Shown here in pieces: positions 1-7,860 of a stretch of 64,000 nucleotides of DNA. This stretch comes from Novosphingobium clariflavum (GTDB lineage: Bacteria; Pseudomonadota; Alphaproteobacteria; Sphingomonadales; Sphingomonadaceae). The notes under the pieces were generated by a model that did no database searches, was not told where the DNA came from, and was given only the letters and a program-made list of their open reading frames with translations. The translations under genes and the position numbers were made by a program. How positions within the stretch are numbered: position 1 is the stretch's first letter; each line of letters starts with the position of its first letter. Location: positions 248,001 to 312,000 of the forward strand of contig NZ_JAPCWC010000006.1 of the NCBI RefSeq assembly GCF_026420865.1, in the 5' to 3' direction.

Positions 1-388
1 CCAGCGAATCGTAATAGGCGGGCAGCACATCGGCATCGTGCTTTGAGAACCGGCGGAACTCCGCCTGTGTGCGCTCCAGCCCGCCGCCGAGCTTGAGGTA
101 GCCGCCGTCTTCCTGCGGCAGCAGGTTGGAAATCGGCCGCTCGATCACGCGGTAGCCATGGTCGGCCAGCCGCATGTCGGCGATGACTTTGGGCTGGAGC
201 AGGCTGACGGTGTAGCTGGCCACCGAGTTGCGGAAGCCGGGGTGGAATTCCTCGGTCACCGCCGCGCCGCCGACCACGTTGCGGCGCTCCAGAATGCGCA
301 CCTTCAGTCCCGCGCGAGCAAGGTAGAACGCGCAGACGAGGCCGTTGTGGCCGCCGCCGATGATAACGGCATCGTATTTCTGGGTCAT
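1..388 (-). CDS. FAD-dependent oxidoreductase, PYROXD2/phytoene-dehydrogenase-like (3' end outside window)
   Basis: About 129 N-terminal residues are present; the rest lies beyond position 1. The protein opens with an FAD-binding Rossmann motif, IIGGGHNGL, at residues 9-17. It is followed by ERRNVVGGAAVTEE near residues 35-47, a block typical of the COG1233/PYROXD2 group of FAD oxidoreductases. The ATG overlaps the stop of the upstream Rieske oxygenase gene by 4 bp (ATGA), so the two are translationally coupled and probably act on the same substrate or successive intermediates. The family assignment rests on these motifs. The actual substrate cannot be read from the fragment. A role as the electron donor to the Rieske protein is unlikely, because this family is not the usual ferredoxin-reductase type. 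Confidence 0.85.
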   Translation of the reverse strand, partial: MTQKYDAVIIGGGHNGLVCAFYLARAGLKVRILERRNVVGGAAVTEEFHPGFRNSVASYTVSLLQPKVIADMRLADHGYRVIERPISNLLPQEDGGYLKLGGGLERTQAEFRRFSKHDADVLPAYYDSL

Positions 389-1566
389 TTTTGGCTCCAG
401 CCGGATGCGGGCCGCTCGCTCTGGCGGGCCTCGGGGATCAGTTCGCGGATGCGCTTGCAGAAGTGACGCAGGCAGACTTCCTTGTCGGACAGCGGCCCGA
501 CCGAGAACGTGCGCGAGGCCATGCCCGCCTGCACGCGGGTGATGAGGGCGGTATCCTCGGCATTGACCTGCCGGTTGATGCGCCAGTTGAGATAGCGCGC
601 GGCGCGCATCTCGCGGCGCCATTGCTCATTTTCGGCATCGGGCAGGACGTAGCTGATCTCGCGGATCATGCAGGTTTCCGGCCCCGTAGGCAGCCACTGC
701 ATGAAATCGACCTGATCGGGGTAGATGTCGAAGGCGACGCCGGGCCAGAGCTTGAAGTAGAGCCAGTGGCGCTGCCGGTCCTCGGGCAAGTGCGGCACCG
801 GCGGCAGCAGGCGCTGGTACATCCGCTCCGACCAGTTGGAGGAAGGCGCGTCCATCAGGTCGCCCCACATGCGATCGACATGGCGCTCGGCCTCCACGCC
901 GTAGCTGCGGCCGAACAGGCGCGTGAGGCCGGGATGGGCGACGGGGATGTGCAGCCCGTCCGAATAGTTGTCGCCCACGTTCTTCCAGTTCACCGCGCGC
1001 GGGCGCATGGTGACGCGGCCGAGCGCCTTCAGATCCTCGAACCGGTAGGGGGCGACCATCGCCTCGTAAGGGGCCATCATCTGCGCGATCGAGGGGCCGC
1101 CGTCATCGACGAGGCGCACGAAGATGAAGCCGCGCCAGACTTCGACGTCCACCGGAGCAAGGCCGTGACTGGCCTTGTCGAAATCGGGATAGCTCTGGCT
1201 GTCGGGCACCCCGGTCAGGCGTCCGTCGAGATCGTAGACCCAGGCGTGATAGGGGCAGGCCAGCTTCTTCGCACAGCCACTGGCGCCGTCGACCACGCGC
1301 GATCCGCGATGACGGCAGACGTTGGTGAAGGCGCGGATCTGCCGGTCGTTGCCGCGTACGACGATCACGCTTTCGCCGATGTAGTCCAGCGTGTGCCAAT
1401 CGCCCGCGTTCGGCACGTCACTCTCGTGGCAGACGATTTGCCAGCTCGGCGCGAAAATGCGCTCCTTTTCCACCGCCAGGAACTCGGGGTCCGAATAGGT
1501 CCAAGCCGGCAGGCTCCAGCCGGCGAGCGGGTCGGTCTGCGGCTGATCTATCGGCTGCGTTGCCAT
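385..1566 (-). CDS. Rieske [2Fe-2S] non-haem iron oxygenase, alpha subunit (GbcA/choline monooxygenase-like)
   Basis: A 393-residue ring-hydroxylating-oxygenase alpha subunit. The Rieske cluster ligands are visible: C84-x-H86 in CRHRGS and C104-x2-H107 in CPYHAW. The mononuclear iron site of the C-terminal domain shows H206 and H211 in the block N200-YSDGLHIPVAH. Such enzymes use O2 and electrons from a separate reductase to hydroxylate aromatics or to demethylate quaternary amines. The overall layout and the BetI-like regulator next door suggest an amine or betaine substrate, but this is inference. I chose the ATG at 1566 because AAGGAG lies 7 nt upstream; the open frame continues further 5' through the divergent regulator gene and is not used. 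No reductase gene is visible in the window. Confidence 0.9.
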   Translation of the reverse strand: MATQPIDQPQTDPLAGWSLPAWTYSDPEFLAVEKERIFAPSWQIVCHESDVPNAGDWHTLDYIGESVIVVRGNDRQIRAFTNVCRHRGSRVVDGASGCAKKLACPYHAWVYDLDGRLTGVPDSQSYPDFDKASHGLAPVDVEVWRGFIFVRLVDDGGPSIAQMMAPYEAMVAPYRFEDLKALGRVTMRPRAVNWKNVGDNYSDGLHIPVAHPGLTRLFGRSYGVEAERHVDRMWGDLMDAPSSNWSERMYQRLLPPVPHLPEDRQRHWLYFKLWPGVAFDIYPDQVDFMQWLPTGPETCMIREISYVLPDAENEQWRREMRAARYLNWRINRQVNAEDTALITRVQAGMASRTFSVGPLSDKEVCLRHFCKRIRELIPEARQSERPASGWSQK

Positions 1567-1575
1567 TGGCGACTC

Positions 1576-1599
1576 CTTGTTGTACAAGTGTATAACAAG
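1576..1599. promoter_or_regulatory. Palindromic operator in the Rieske/TetR divergent gap
   Basis: A 24-bp imperfect palindrome, CTTGTTGTACAA followed by GTGTATAACAAG. The half-sites match at 10 of 12 positions when folded. It occupies most of the 36-bp space between the two divergent start codons, overlaps the Shine-Dalgarno of the oxygenase gene, and sits directly before the regulator start. Position and symmetry fit autoregulated control of both genes by the TetR-family protein. Binding is inferred, not shown. Confidence 0.65.
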
Positions 1600-1602
1600 G
1601 CC

Positions 1603-2247
1603 ATGATGACCAAGCAATCCCACACCCCCGCCTTTAGTCGCGGCGATCCCGACGAGCGGCGGCAAAGCCTGATCGAGGCCACTGCACGGTGCCTTGCGCT
1701 GCATGGCATAGGCGGGACTTCGGTGCGTTCGATCTGCGCGGAAGCGGGCGTTTCGGCAGGGCTGCTGCGGCACTATTTCGGCGGGGTCGCGGATGCGATT
1801 GCCGAGGCCTATCGCTGGACCGGGCACCGCGTGGCGCGCGCGTTGGAAGAGGCGGTGGCAGCGGCGGATGATAGCCCCCGCGCCCGGTTGCTCGCCTATC
1901 TGGTCGCCAGCTTCCGTCCGCCGATTGCCGATCCGCAGTTGCTGGCAACCTGGCTCGCGTTCTGGGCGATGACGCCGCAGGACCCGGCCATCGGGCGGCT
2001 GCACGAGGACATCTACGGCGAGTTCCGGGGCGGGATGGATGCGCTGATCCGCGAATGCCGGCCGGACATGGCGGATACCCGCCTGATCGGGGTGGCGCTG
2101 ACCGCGCTGATCGACGGGCTCTGGCTGGAACTCAGTCTGGGCAAGGCGCCGTTCACGCCGGAGGAAGCTGAAGGGCTAGTCGAGACCTGGCTGGACGCGC
2201 TGTTCGGCGGACCTGCGGCGCACCAGGAGCCAGATCGGCAAGCCTAG
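1603..2247 (+). CDS. TetR-family transcriptional regulator, BetI-like
   Basis: A 214-residue one-component regulator. The N-terminal helix-turn-helix spans about residues 17-60 and includes ATARCLALHGIGGTSVRSIC and the recognition-helix region AGVSAGLLRHYFGG. The remaining helical domain resembles the BetI-type ligand-binding C-terminus. It is divergent from the Rieske oxygenase gene and separated by one palindrome, so it most likely represses that operon and itself until a substrate-derived ligand binds. Two consecutive ATG codons (1603, 1606) are possible starts, with AAGG just upstream. The 3' end overlaps the convergent permease gene by 72 bp, which is unusual but both frames are well supported. 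Confidence 0.88.
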   Translation: MMTKQSHTPAFSRGDPDERRQSLIEATARCLALHGIGGTSVRSICAEAGVSAGLLRHYFGGVADAIAEAYRWTGHRVARALEEAVAAADDSPRARLLAYLVASFRPPIADPQLLATWLAFWAMTPQDPAIGRLHEDIYGEFRGGMDALIRECRPDMADTRLIGVALTALIDGLWLELSLGKAPFTPEEAEGLVETWLDALFGGPAAHQEPDRQA

Positions 2248-3492
2248 CGCCATCAGCACGAAGCTGAGGCCGCTCGCGCCGATGCCCGCGCCCCACAGTG
2301 TCCACAGGGCGTAAGCCGCGCCGAGGAGCGCGGCGGGCCTGGCGATGCCGAGTTTCAGTGCCGAGAGCGCGCAGGCCAGATAGAGCCAGAGCGTTGCCGA
2401 GGTGGAGAGCAGCAGCAGATATTCGAACAGCGACTGCATCGAGCGGCTGGCATTCATCGCGGCAAAGAGGCTGGCGATCACGGTGGAGATCAGCAGGGCG
2501 CGCCGGGACACGCCGCGTGCGTCGGTTTCGGCGAACCATGCGGGCAAGAGGCGACGGTGCGCCATGTCGCGTACCATTTCGGCCTCCAGCAAGGTCCAGC
2601 CATTGAGCGCGCCGACGCAGCTGATCACGGCGAACACGGTAATCAGCGTTGCCGCGTCGGTGCTCCAGAAGCGGCCGACGAAAGTGGCAAAAGGGGCGGC
2701 GGAGTGGGACACCACCGCCTCCGGCAGAAGCAACGCGATGGCCGAGCAGACGATCAGGTAGAGTAAGCCGGTAAGCCCGGTGCCCCAGAGCGTGGCGCGG
2801 GCAATGTTCACTTGCGGATTGCGCACGCGGGCGGCGGCCACGCTGGCGCTCTCGAACCCGAGCAGCGCCCAGAGCGTGAGGCTGGCGGCGCCGTTGACGC
2901 TGCCGAAGCTGATGCTGCCGGGGGAGGGCGGCGCGATCTGCACGCGCCCGTCGTTCAGGACCATGACCGCTATGACGATCACGACAAAGAGCGGAATGAC
3001 CTTCAGCGCCAGCGTCACCACCTGAAATCCGCCCGCCGTGCGGGTGCCGCGCAAGTTGATGAGGGCCATCAGCCAGAGCAATGCCATCGCCGCGATTGCC
3101 GGGATGTGTTCTCCCTTGCCGAGCAACGGAAAGAGTTCGGAGAGGTAACTGATCGCCGCCACGGCGATCGCCACCACCGAAGTCCAAATCGAGATCAGGT
3201 AGATCCAGCTGATGAAGAAGCCAACGGTCGGTCCGAAGGCATCGGTGACGAACCCCGCAGGGCCACCCGCCTGCGGGCAGGCCCGGGTCAGGCGGCTGAG
3301 CACATAGGCCAGGATCAGCGCGCCGCTGATCGTCACAATCCAGCCCAGAACCCCGTTCCATCCGAACGGGGCGAGACTGGCGGGCAGCAGGAACACGCCC
3401 GAACCGATCATGTTTCCCATGACCAGCGCGGTCGCCGCCAGCAGGCCCAGGCTTGCGCCCGGGCCTGCGGTTTTCCGGGTTTCTTGCGTCAC
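2176..3492 (-). CDS. APC-superfamily amino acid permease/antiporter
   Basis: A 438-residue polytopic inner-membrane protein with about 12 hydrophobic segments. The first helix carries the APC substrate-site motif GNMIGSGVF at residues 26-34, as in AdiC-like amino acid/polyamine antiporters. It probably moves an amino acid or amine across the inner membrane. The start is a GTG at 3492, ten residues before the first helix; no strong ribosome-binding site is visible. It lies only 13 bp downstream of the TonB-receptor gene on the same strand, so outer- and inner-membrane transport are likely co-transcribed. The C-terminal 72 bp overlap the convergent TetR gene. Substrate specificity is not determinable here. 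Confidence 0.88.
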   Translation of the reverse strand: MTQETRKTAGPGASLGLLAATALVMGNMIGSGVFLLPASLAPFGWNGVLGWIVTISGALILAYVLSRLTRACPQAGGPAGFVTDAFGPTVGFFISWIYLISIWTSVVAIAVAAISYLSELFPLLGKGEHIPAIAAMALLWLMALINLRGTRTAGGFQVVTLALKVIPLFVVIVIAVMVLNDGRVQIAPPSPGSISFGSVNGAASLTLWALLGFESASVAAARVRNPQVNIARATLWGTGLTGLLYLIVCSAIALLLPEAVVSHSAAPFATFVGRFWSTDAATLITVFAVISCVGALNGWTLLEAEMVRDMAHRRLLPAWFAETDARGVSRRALLISTVIASLFAAMNASRSMQSLFEYLLLLSTSATLWLYLACALSALKLGIARPAALLGAAYALWTLWGAGIGASGLSFVLMALGLPIWLLVRRRSAEQRVQPGLD

Positions 3493-3505
3493 TGCCGAGT
3501 GAATA

Positions 3506-5908
3506 TCAGAAATCGGCGCCGAACTTGAGGCCGATCACACGCGGACGGATGACGTAGTCGTAGAAGACGCCGCCGGTGCTGCTGTCACCGGCATAGTCGC
3601 CGCAGGTCGTTTCAAGGCACTGCACGCTGGTGTTGACCACGCCGTTGCTGTTGAACAGGTTGGTGGCATAGAGCTCGACGCGGTAGCCGTCCTTCTTCAC
3701 GCCGATGCTGAAGTCTGCCGTGGTATAGGCGCCCAGGTTGCCCTTGATGCTGTTTTCCAGCGTGCGAAGGTCGCTGCGGCGCTTGCCGATGTAGTTGGCC
3801 GCGAACTGGACGTGGCCGTCCCAGCCGCCGACCGGGAATTCGTAGCGGGCCACGGCATTGCCCTTGAACTTGGCGGTGATCGGCAGGTGCGTGCCCTTGG
3901 GGGCGAGCAGCTCATTGTCCGTCCCGTCCGATCCGGCCAGGGTGCAGTCGAAGGAACTGTTGGCGATCAGGCAGAAGTCCTTGCGGATCGTGGCGTCGTT
4001 GTAGCTGCCGGAGAAGTCCAGCGAGAAGCCGTTCCTGTTGTAGCCGACGTCGAATTCGACGCCGCGAATGCGGGCCACGCCGGCGTTGCGGATCTCGGTG
4101 AGGCCGTTGGCGCCCAGGAACGAGAGCTGGATGCCGTTCCAGTCCTCCTGATAGACCGCACCGTTGAAGCGCACCGGACCCCACATCGTTTTCCAGCCGA
4201 TCTCGTAGTTGTCGAGCCGGTCGGGCTTGTAGGGCGCCAGCGTACCGCGGCGGTTGATGCCGCCGGGGCGGAAACCGCGCGACCAGGTGGCGTAGACCAG
4301 CGCGTCGGGCGTGATCTTGTAGGTGAGGTTGGCCTTGTAGATCGCGTCGGTCTTCGAGGTCGACTTGTCGAGGTTGGTGCAGGGCGATCCCTTGACGATC
4401 GCGTCCTCGAAGCAGGCGGCGACGCCGGTGCGGCTCGAATAGCCGGCGCTGTAGCCGTAGAAGCCGACCAGCGAGTTGTTGTAGTGGTAGAGGCGCAGTC
4501 CGCCGGTGGCGCTCAGCTTGTCGGTGATGTCGTAGGTCAGTTCACCGAAGGCGGCATAGTCGCGGTCGACGCGCTTCTGCTGGGTCAGCCAGATGTCGCT
4601 GGTGGTGCCGGGCACCTTCAGATCGTCGGCAATGCCGTCGATGATGTAGTTCTGCTCGATGTGGTGTTGCTGGCGCTGGTAGAACACGCCGCCGATGAAG
4701 CGCAGCGGGTTGCTTTGCGGCGAACTGATGCGCACTTCGCCGAACTGGCGGTGGTAGACGTCCTTGCCCTTGATGTACTGGTTCGGGCTGACGAGATCGC
4801 CGGCATTGTCGTAAAGATAGGCGCCCGAGCCGAACAGGGCATCGTAGAAGTACGAGTAGTCGGAATAATCCGACTGCGTCCAGTCCTTGCGGTTGAGGAT
4901 GCCGCCGGTGGCGGTGAGATCCCAGTTGCCGATCTTGCCCTCGATGGTGAGGGCGGCCTGATACCACTCGTCCTTGCTCTTCTCGGGATTGTACTGGACG
5001 GTCTGCAGCTTGCCGCTGACCGCGCTGGAGCGTTCCTGCGCGAAGCTGCCGTTGGTCTTCTGCACCTGGCCCATGATGGTGGGTTTCACCGTCCAGTTGC
5101 CGTCAAGGTCGATGCCCAGCGCCAGGCGGCCGCCGTAGGTGTCGACGTCGTTGTAGTCGTCCTCTACGAGATCGGCATTGTCCTGGGTGATGCCCGAGAC
5201 CGCGAAAGTGCGGCTGCCGTGCACGTTGTCGATATAGCCGCCGTCATGGCGGTACCAGCCGACAAGGCGCGCGGCGACGGAATCGCTGATCTTGTAGTTG
5301 ATGAAGCCCTGCATCACGCCGCCCATGTCGCCGTGCGAGACCGAGTTCACTTCCGCATCGACGGCGCCGTATGTGCCCGAGGTGTCCGGCGCATTGGTGA
5401 CGATCTTGATCGTGCCCGCCATCGAACTGGCGCCGTAGAGCGTGCCCTGCGGCCCGGCCAGAGCCTCCACGCGGGCGATGTCGTAAGCGTGGATGTCGAG
5501 CGCGCCCTGGATGGTCGTGATCGGCATTTCGTCGAGATACGTGCCGACGGTGGGCAGCGGGCCGGAGTGGTTGGCGTTCTCGCCCGAGGCGACGCCGCGG
5601 AAATAGACCTGGCTGAAGCCGGGCTGCACTGTCTGGATCGTCACCGAGGGCAGGAACTTGACGACGTCCTGCAGCTCCTTGACCTGCAGGTCCTTCAGCT
5701 TTTCCGCGCCGAGTGCGGTGATCGCGATCGGTACGTCCTGGAGGTTCTCGACCCGCTTCTGGGCCGTGACGTAGATGACGCCATCGGCAGCAGGCGCCTG
5801 TGCGGCCTTGTTGTCCTGCGCCAGGGCAGGCTGCGCTGCAGCAATCGCGGACGACCCCAGCAGCATGGCGACCATGCTGCGACGAAACGAAATGCCGGAA
5901 ACGACCAC
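3506..5908 (-). CDS. TonB-dependent outer-membrane receptor
   Basis: An 800-residue TonB-dependent transporter with a signal peptide ending near ALAQ (residue 31). The N-terminal plug domain runs over roughly residues 45-165 and contains VYFRGVASGENANH and VEALAGPQGTLYGASSMAG. A C-terminal 22-strand barrel ends in phenylalanine (GLKFGADF), as needed for BAM recognition. The divergent style, IYVTAQKRVENLQDVPIAIT in the plug, is the large sphingomonad receptor type used for carbohydrates, aromatics or peptides rather than a clear siderophore receptor. The start is GTG at 5908, preceded by a G-rich stretch; a later ATG at residue 12 would shorten the signal peptide. It heads the minus-strand run with the permease. 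Confidence 0.93.
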   Translation of the reverse strand: MVVSGISFRRSMVAMLLGSSAIAAAQPALAQDNKAAQAPAADGVIYVTAQKRVENLQDVPIAITALGAEKLKDLQVKELQDVVKFLPSVTIQTVQPGFSQVYFRGVASGENANHSGPLPTVGTYLDEMPITTIQGALDIHAYDIARVEALAGPQGTLYGASSMAGTIKIVTNAPDTSGTYGAVDAEVNSVSHGDMGGVMQGFINYKISDSVAARLVGWYRHDGGYIDNVHGSRTFAVSGITQDNADLVEDDYNDVDTYGGRLALGIDLDGNWTVKPTIMGQVQKTNGSFAQERSSAVSGKLQTVQYNPEKSKDEWYQAALTIEGKIGNWDLTATGGILNRKDWTQSDYSDYSYFYDALFGSGAYLYDNAGDLVSPNQYIKGKDVYHRQFGEVRISSPQSNPLRFIGGVFYQRQQHHIEQNYIIDGIADDLKVPGTTSDIWLTQQKRVDRDYAAFGELTYDITDKLSATGGLRLYHYNNSLVGFYGYSAGYSSRTGVAACFEDAIVKGSPCTNLDKSTSKTDAIYKANLTYKITPDALVYATWSRGFRPGGINRRGTLAPYKPDRLDNYEIGWKTMWGPVRFNGAVYQEDWNGIQLSFLGANGLTEIRNAGVARIRGVEFDVGYNRNGFSLDFSGSYNDATIRKDFCLIANSSFDCTLAGSDGTDNELLAPKGTHLPITAKFKGNAVARYEFPVGGWDGHVQFAANYIGKRRSDLRTLENSIKGNLGAYTTADFSIGVKKDGYRVELYATNLFNSNGVVNTSVQCLETTCGDYAGDSSTGGVFYDYVIRPRVIGLKFGADF

Positions 5909-6032
5909 CCGTTAACCCCCATTATGTCCTCTATGCGTAGGTCTCCATAATTTTCGGGAACCGGCAATAGGGCTTTGGGAGGCCGCTCATGTTGCGGTGC
6001 AACTATGACATTTCTGCCACATGAACGGATGT

Positions 6033-7811
6033 TCAGGATTTTGCGTAAGTCTCTGGAAGATCGCCCAATGCCGCCGTGAGCGGGGCAAGCCAGGCCTCGT
6101 AGGCGCGCCACTGGCCGACGCCGTCGCGGTTGATCGGGCGGCGGACCTGTTCGCTCGAGGCCGTGCGCACGGAGCGCGTGTTGGTGTGGAATTCGAGGCA
6201 GGCCGGCTCGAAGGGCAAGCCCAGGTAGTCCAGCAGCGCACGGACGCGGCTTTCGGGATCGTCCAGCAGGTCCTCGTGGATCACCCGGTGAACGCGGCCG
6301 GGCATCACCTCATCGTAGTGGCGCATCGCCCGCACATAGTCGGCATAATAGCGGCCCATGTGCGCGAGATCGTAGGAGAATGCCTGCCCCTTGGCGTAGT
6401 TCTGGCGGAAATTGGAGACGCAGCAATCGAGCGGATGGCGGCGGGCGTCGATGATCTTCGCATGGGGCAGGATCAGTGCGATGAACCCGAGGTAGGCCCA
6501 GTTGTTGGGCAGCTTGTCGATGTAGAAGGGCTTGGCGGTCTTGCGCTGGACCTTTGTGCGTTCGAGAAATTCTGCCCCCAGTTCGGCGCGGCGCTGCGGC
6601 GACATGGCGGCCAGCGCGGCAGGCCAGTCGCGCGGGCGTCCGCCGGTGGCCTGCGCCTCGCGCATGGCAAGTGCCGGAATATCGGGCAATTCCATCGTGC
6701 CCTCGATCTGCGAGTGGCTGTCGAGGATCTGCTCGATGAGCGTGGAGCCCGCGCGCGGCATGCCGAGGATGAAGATCGGCGCGGGCGAGGGATCGCCGCC
6801 ATCGGCATGGGCGGCGAGGAAGGCCGGCGAGAACGTCCCGATGACCGCATCCACCTGCTCGCCCACGGCCTCGGGATCATGCTGCAGCTCCATGCTGCGC
6901 AGCGCGTTGCCCTGGGCGTAGTGCGCAAACGCCGCTTCGGCCTCGCCGCGATCCTCCAGCGCCTTTGCGAGAGCGAAATGGAGGTGCAGGCGATCGTCCG
7001 GCCCGATGTCGGCCTGATCCAGTGCGCAGCGCATGGCCGCGACGTCGGCATCGCCGAAGCGGACCGTCTTGAGGTTGGCAAGGCTCCACCATGCCTCGCC
7101 GAGGGCAGGCTCGACGGCGATGCAGCGGCGATAGGCGCTGACGGCTTCGGCCTGTTCGCCCAGCGTCTTGAGGATATGGCCGTAGCTCATCCAGAGCTTG
7201 GCGTGGTCCGGGAAACTTTCGAGCAACTCCCGGTAGATCCTGCGCGATTCCTCGTATTCCCCGATCCGCCCCAGCGCCGCAGCCTTGAGGTTGAGATCGC
7301 CCGCACTGGCGCTATTGGCGGCGAGTACGTGGTCCAGCGCGGCCACCGCATCGGCGAAGCGGTTCTGCTTGTAGAGAACCGTGGCAAGATTGGCGCGGGC
7401 CGCGGCGAAACCGGGGGCCAGTTCCAGCGCGCGGAGCAGCAGGGTTTCGGCGTCGCGGTAGCGGCCGATACGCCCGGCGAGTTCCGCCATCATGCGGATC
7501 GCGGCGACATCACGCGGCTGGGCGGACAGGCGTTCGCGCAGGCCCGCCTCGGCGGCCGGCAAATCGTTCGCCAGCAGGGCCTGCGCGATGGCGATCAGCG
7601 CGGGATCGCGCACCGAGGCGCGGATCGCGGCGTTTTCGGCCAGCTCCGCCTCGCTGTCCCGTCCAAGCTTGCGCAGGGCCTGCCCGAGCAGACGCAGCAC
7701 GCGCGGGTCCTCGCCCTTGCGAGCCAGCACCTCGCGCAGCAAGGGCACGGCCCCGGCAGGGTCGGTCGCGACGAGTTGGCCGAGCGGAACGGCAGGTGCG
7801 GTGTGATTCAT
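6033..7811 (-). CDS. TPR-repeat sulfotransferase family protein
   Basis: A 592-residue two-part protein. Residues about 1-310 are tetratricopeptide repeats, for example around residues 110-230. The C-terminal half is a PAPS-dependent sulfotransferase domain: the 5'-phosphosulfate loop is PRAGST at 352-357, and the 3'-phosphate site includes R458 and S467 in DARRHPLDCCVSNFRQ. Such enzymes transfer sulfate to hydroxyl groups or tyrosines. In sphingomonads genes of this type often sit beside TonB receptors, as here (124 bp from the receptor gene), but the acceptor is unknown. The start ATG at 7811 has no obvious Shine-Dalgarno. No signal peptide is apparent, so a cytoplasmic location is likely. 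Confidence 0.87.
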   Translation of the reverse strand: MNHTAPAVPLGQLVATDPAGAVPLLREVLARKGEDPRVLRLLGQALRKLGRDSEAELAENAAIRASVRDPALIAIAQALLANDLPAAEAGLRERLSAQPRDVAAIRMMAELAGRIGRYRDAETLLLRALELAPGFAAARANLATVLYKQNRFADAVAALDHVLAANSASAGDLNLKAAALGRIGEYEESRRIYRELLESFPDHAKLWMSYGHILKTLGEQAEAVSAYRRCIAVEPALGEAWWSLANLKTVRFGDADVAAMRCALDQADIGPDDRLHLHFALAKALEDRGEAEAAFAHYAQGNALRSMELQHDPEAVGEQVDAVIGTFSPAFLAAHADGGDPSPAPIFILGMPRAGSTLIEQILDSHSQIEGTMELPDIPALAMREAQATGGRPRDWPAALAAMSPQRRAELGAEFLERTKVQRKTAKPFYIDKLPNNWAYLGFIALILPHAKIIDARRHPLDCCVSNFRQNYAKGQAFSYDLAHMGRYYADYVRAMRHYDEVMPGRVHRVIHEDLLDDPESRVRALLDYLGLPFEPACLEFHTNTRSVRTASSEQVRRPINRDGVGQWRAYEAWLAPLTAALGDLPETYAKS

Positions 7812-7860
7812 CGGCGCCGACTATGCGTGGCCGATCCGCTCCGCTCAAGCCGGAGCCGCG

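Noticed and set aside
391..1602. Long open frame running 5' of the TetR gene on the plus strand
   Set aside because: It reads through the Rieske oxygenase gene on the other strand, lacks a family match, and the TetR protein starts normally at 1603.
3812..5950. Long plus-strand open frame opposite the TonB receptor
   Set aside because: It is a GC-rich shadow of the receptor gene; composition is Val/Ala/Gly/Asp-rich with no domain.
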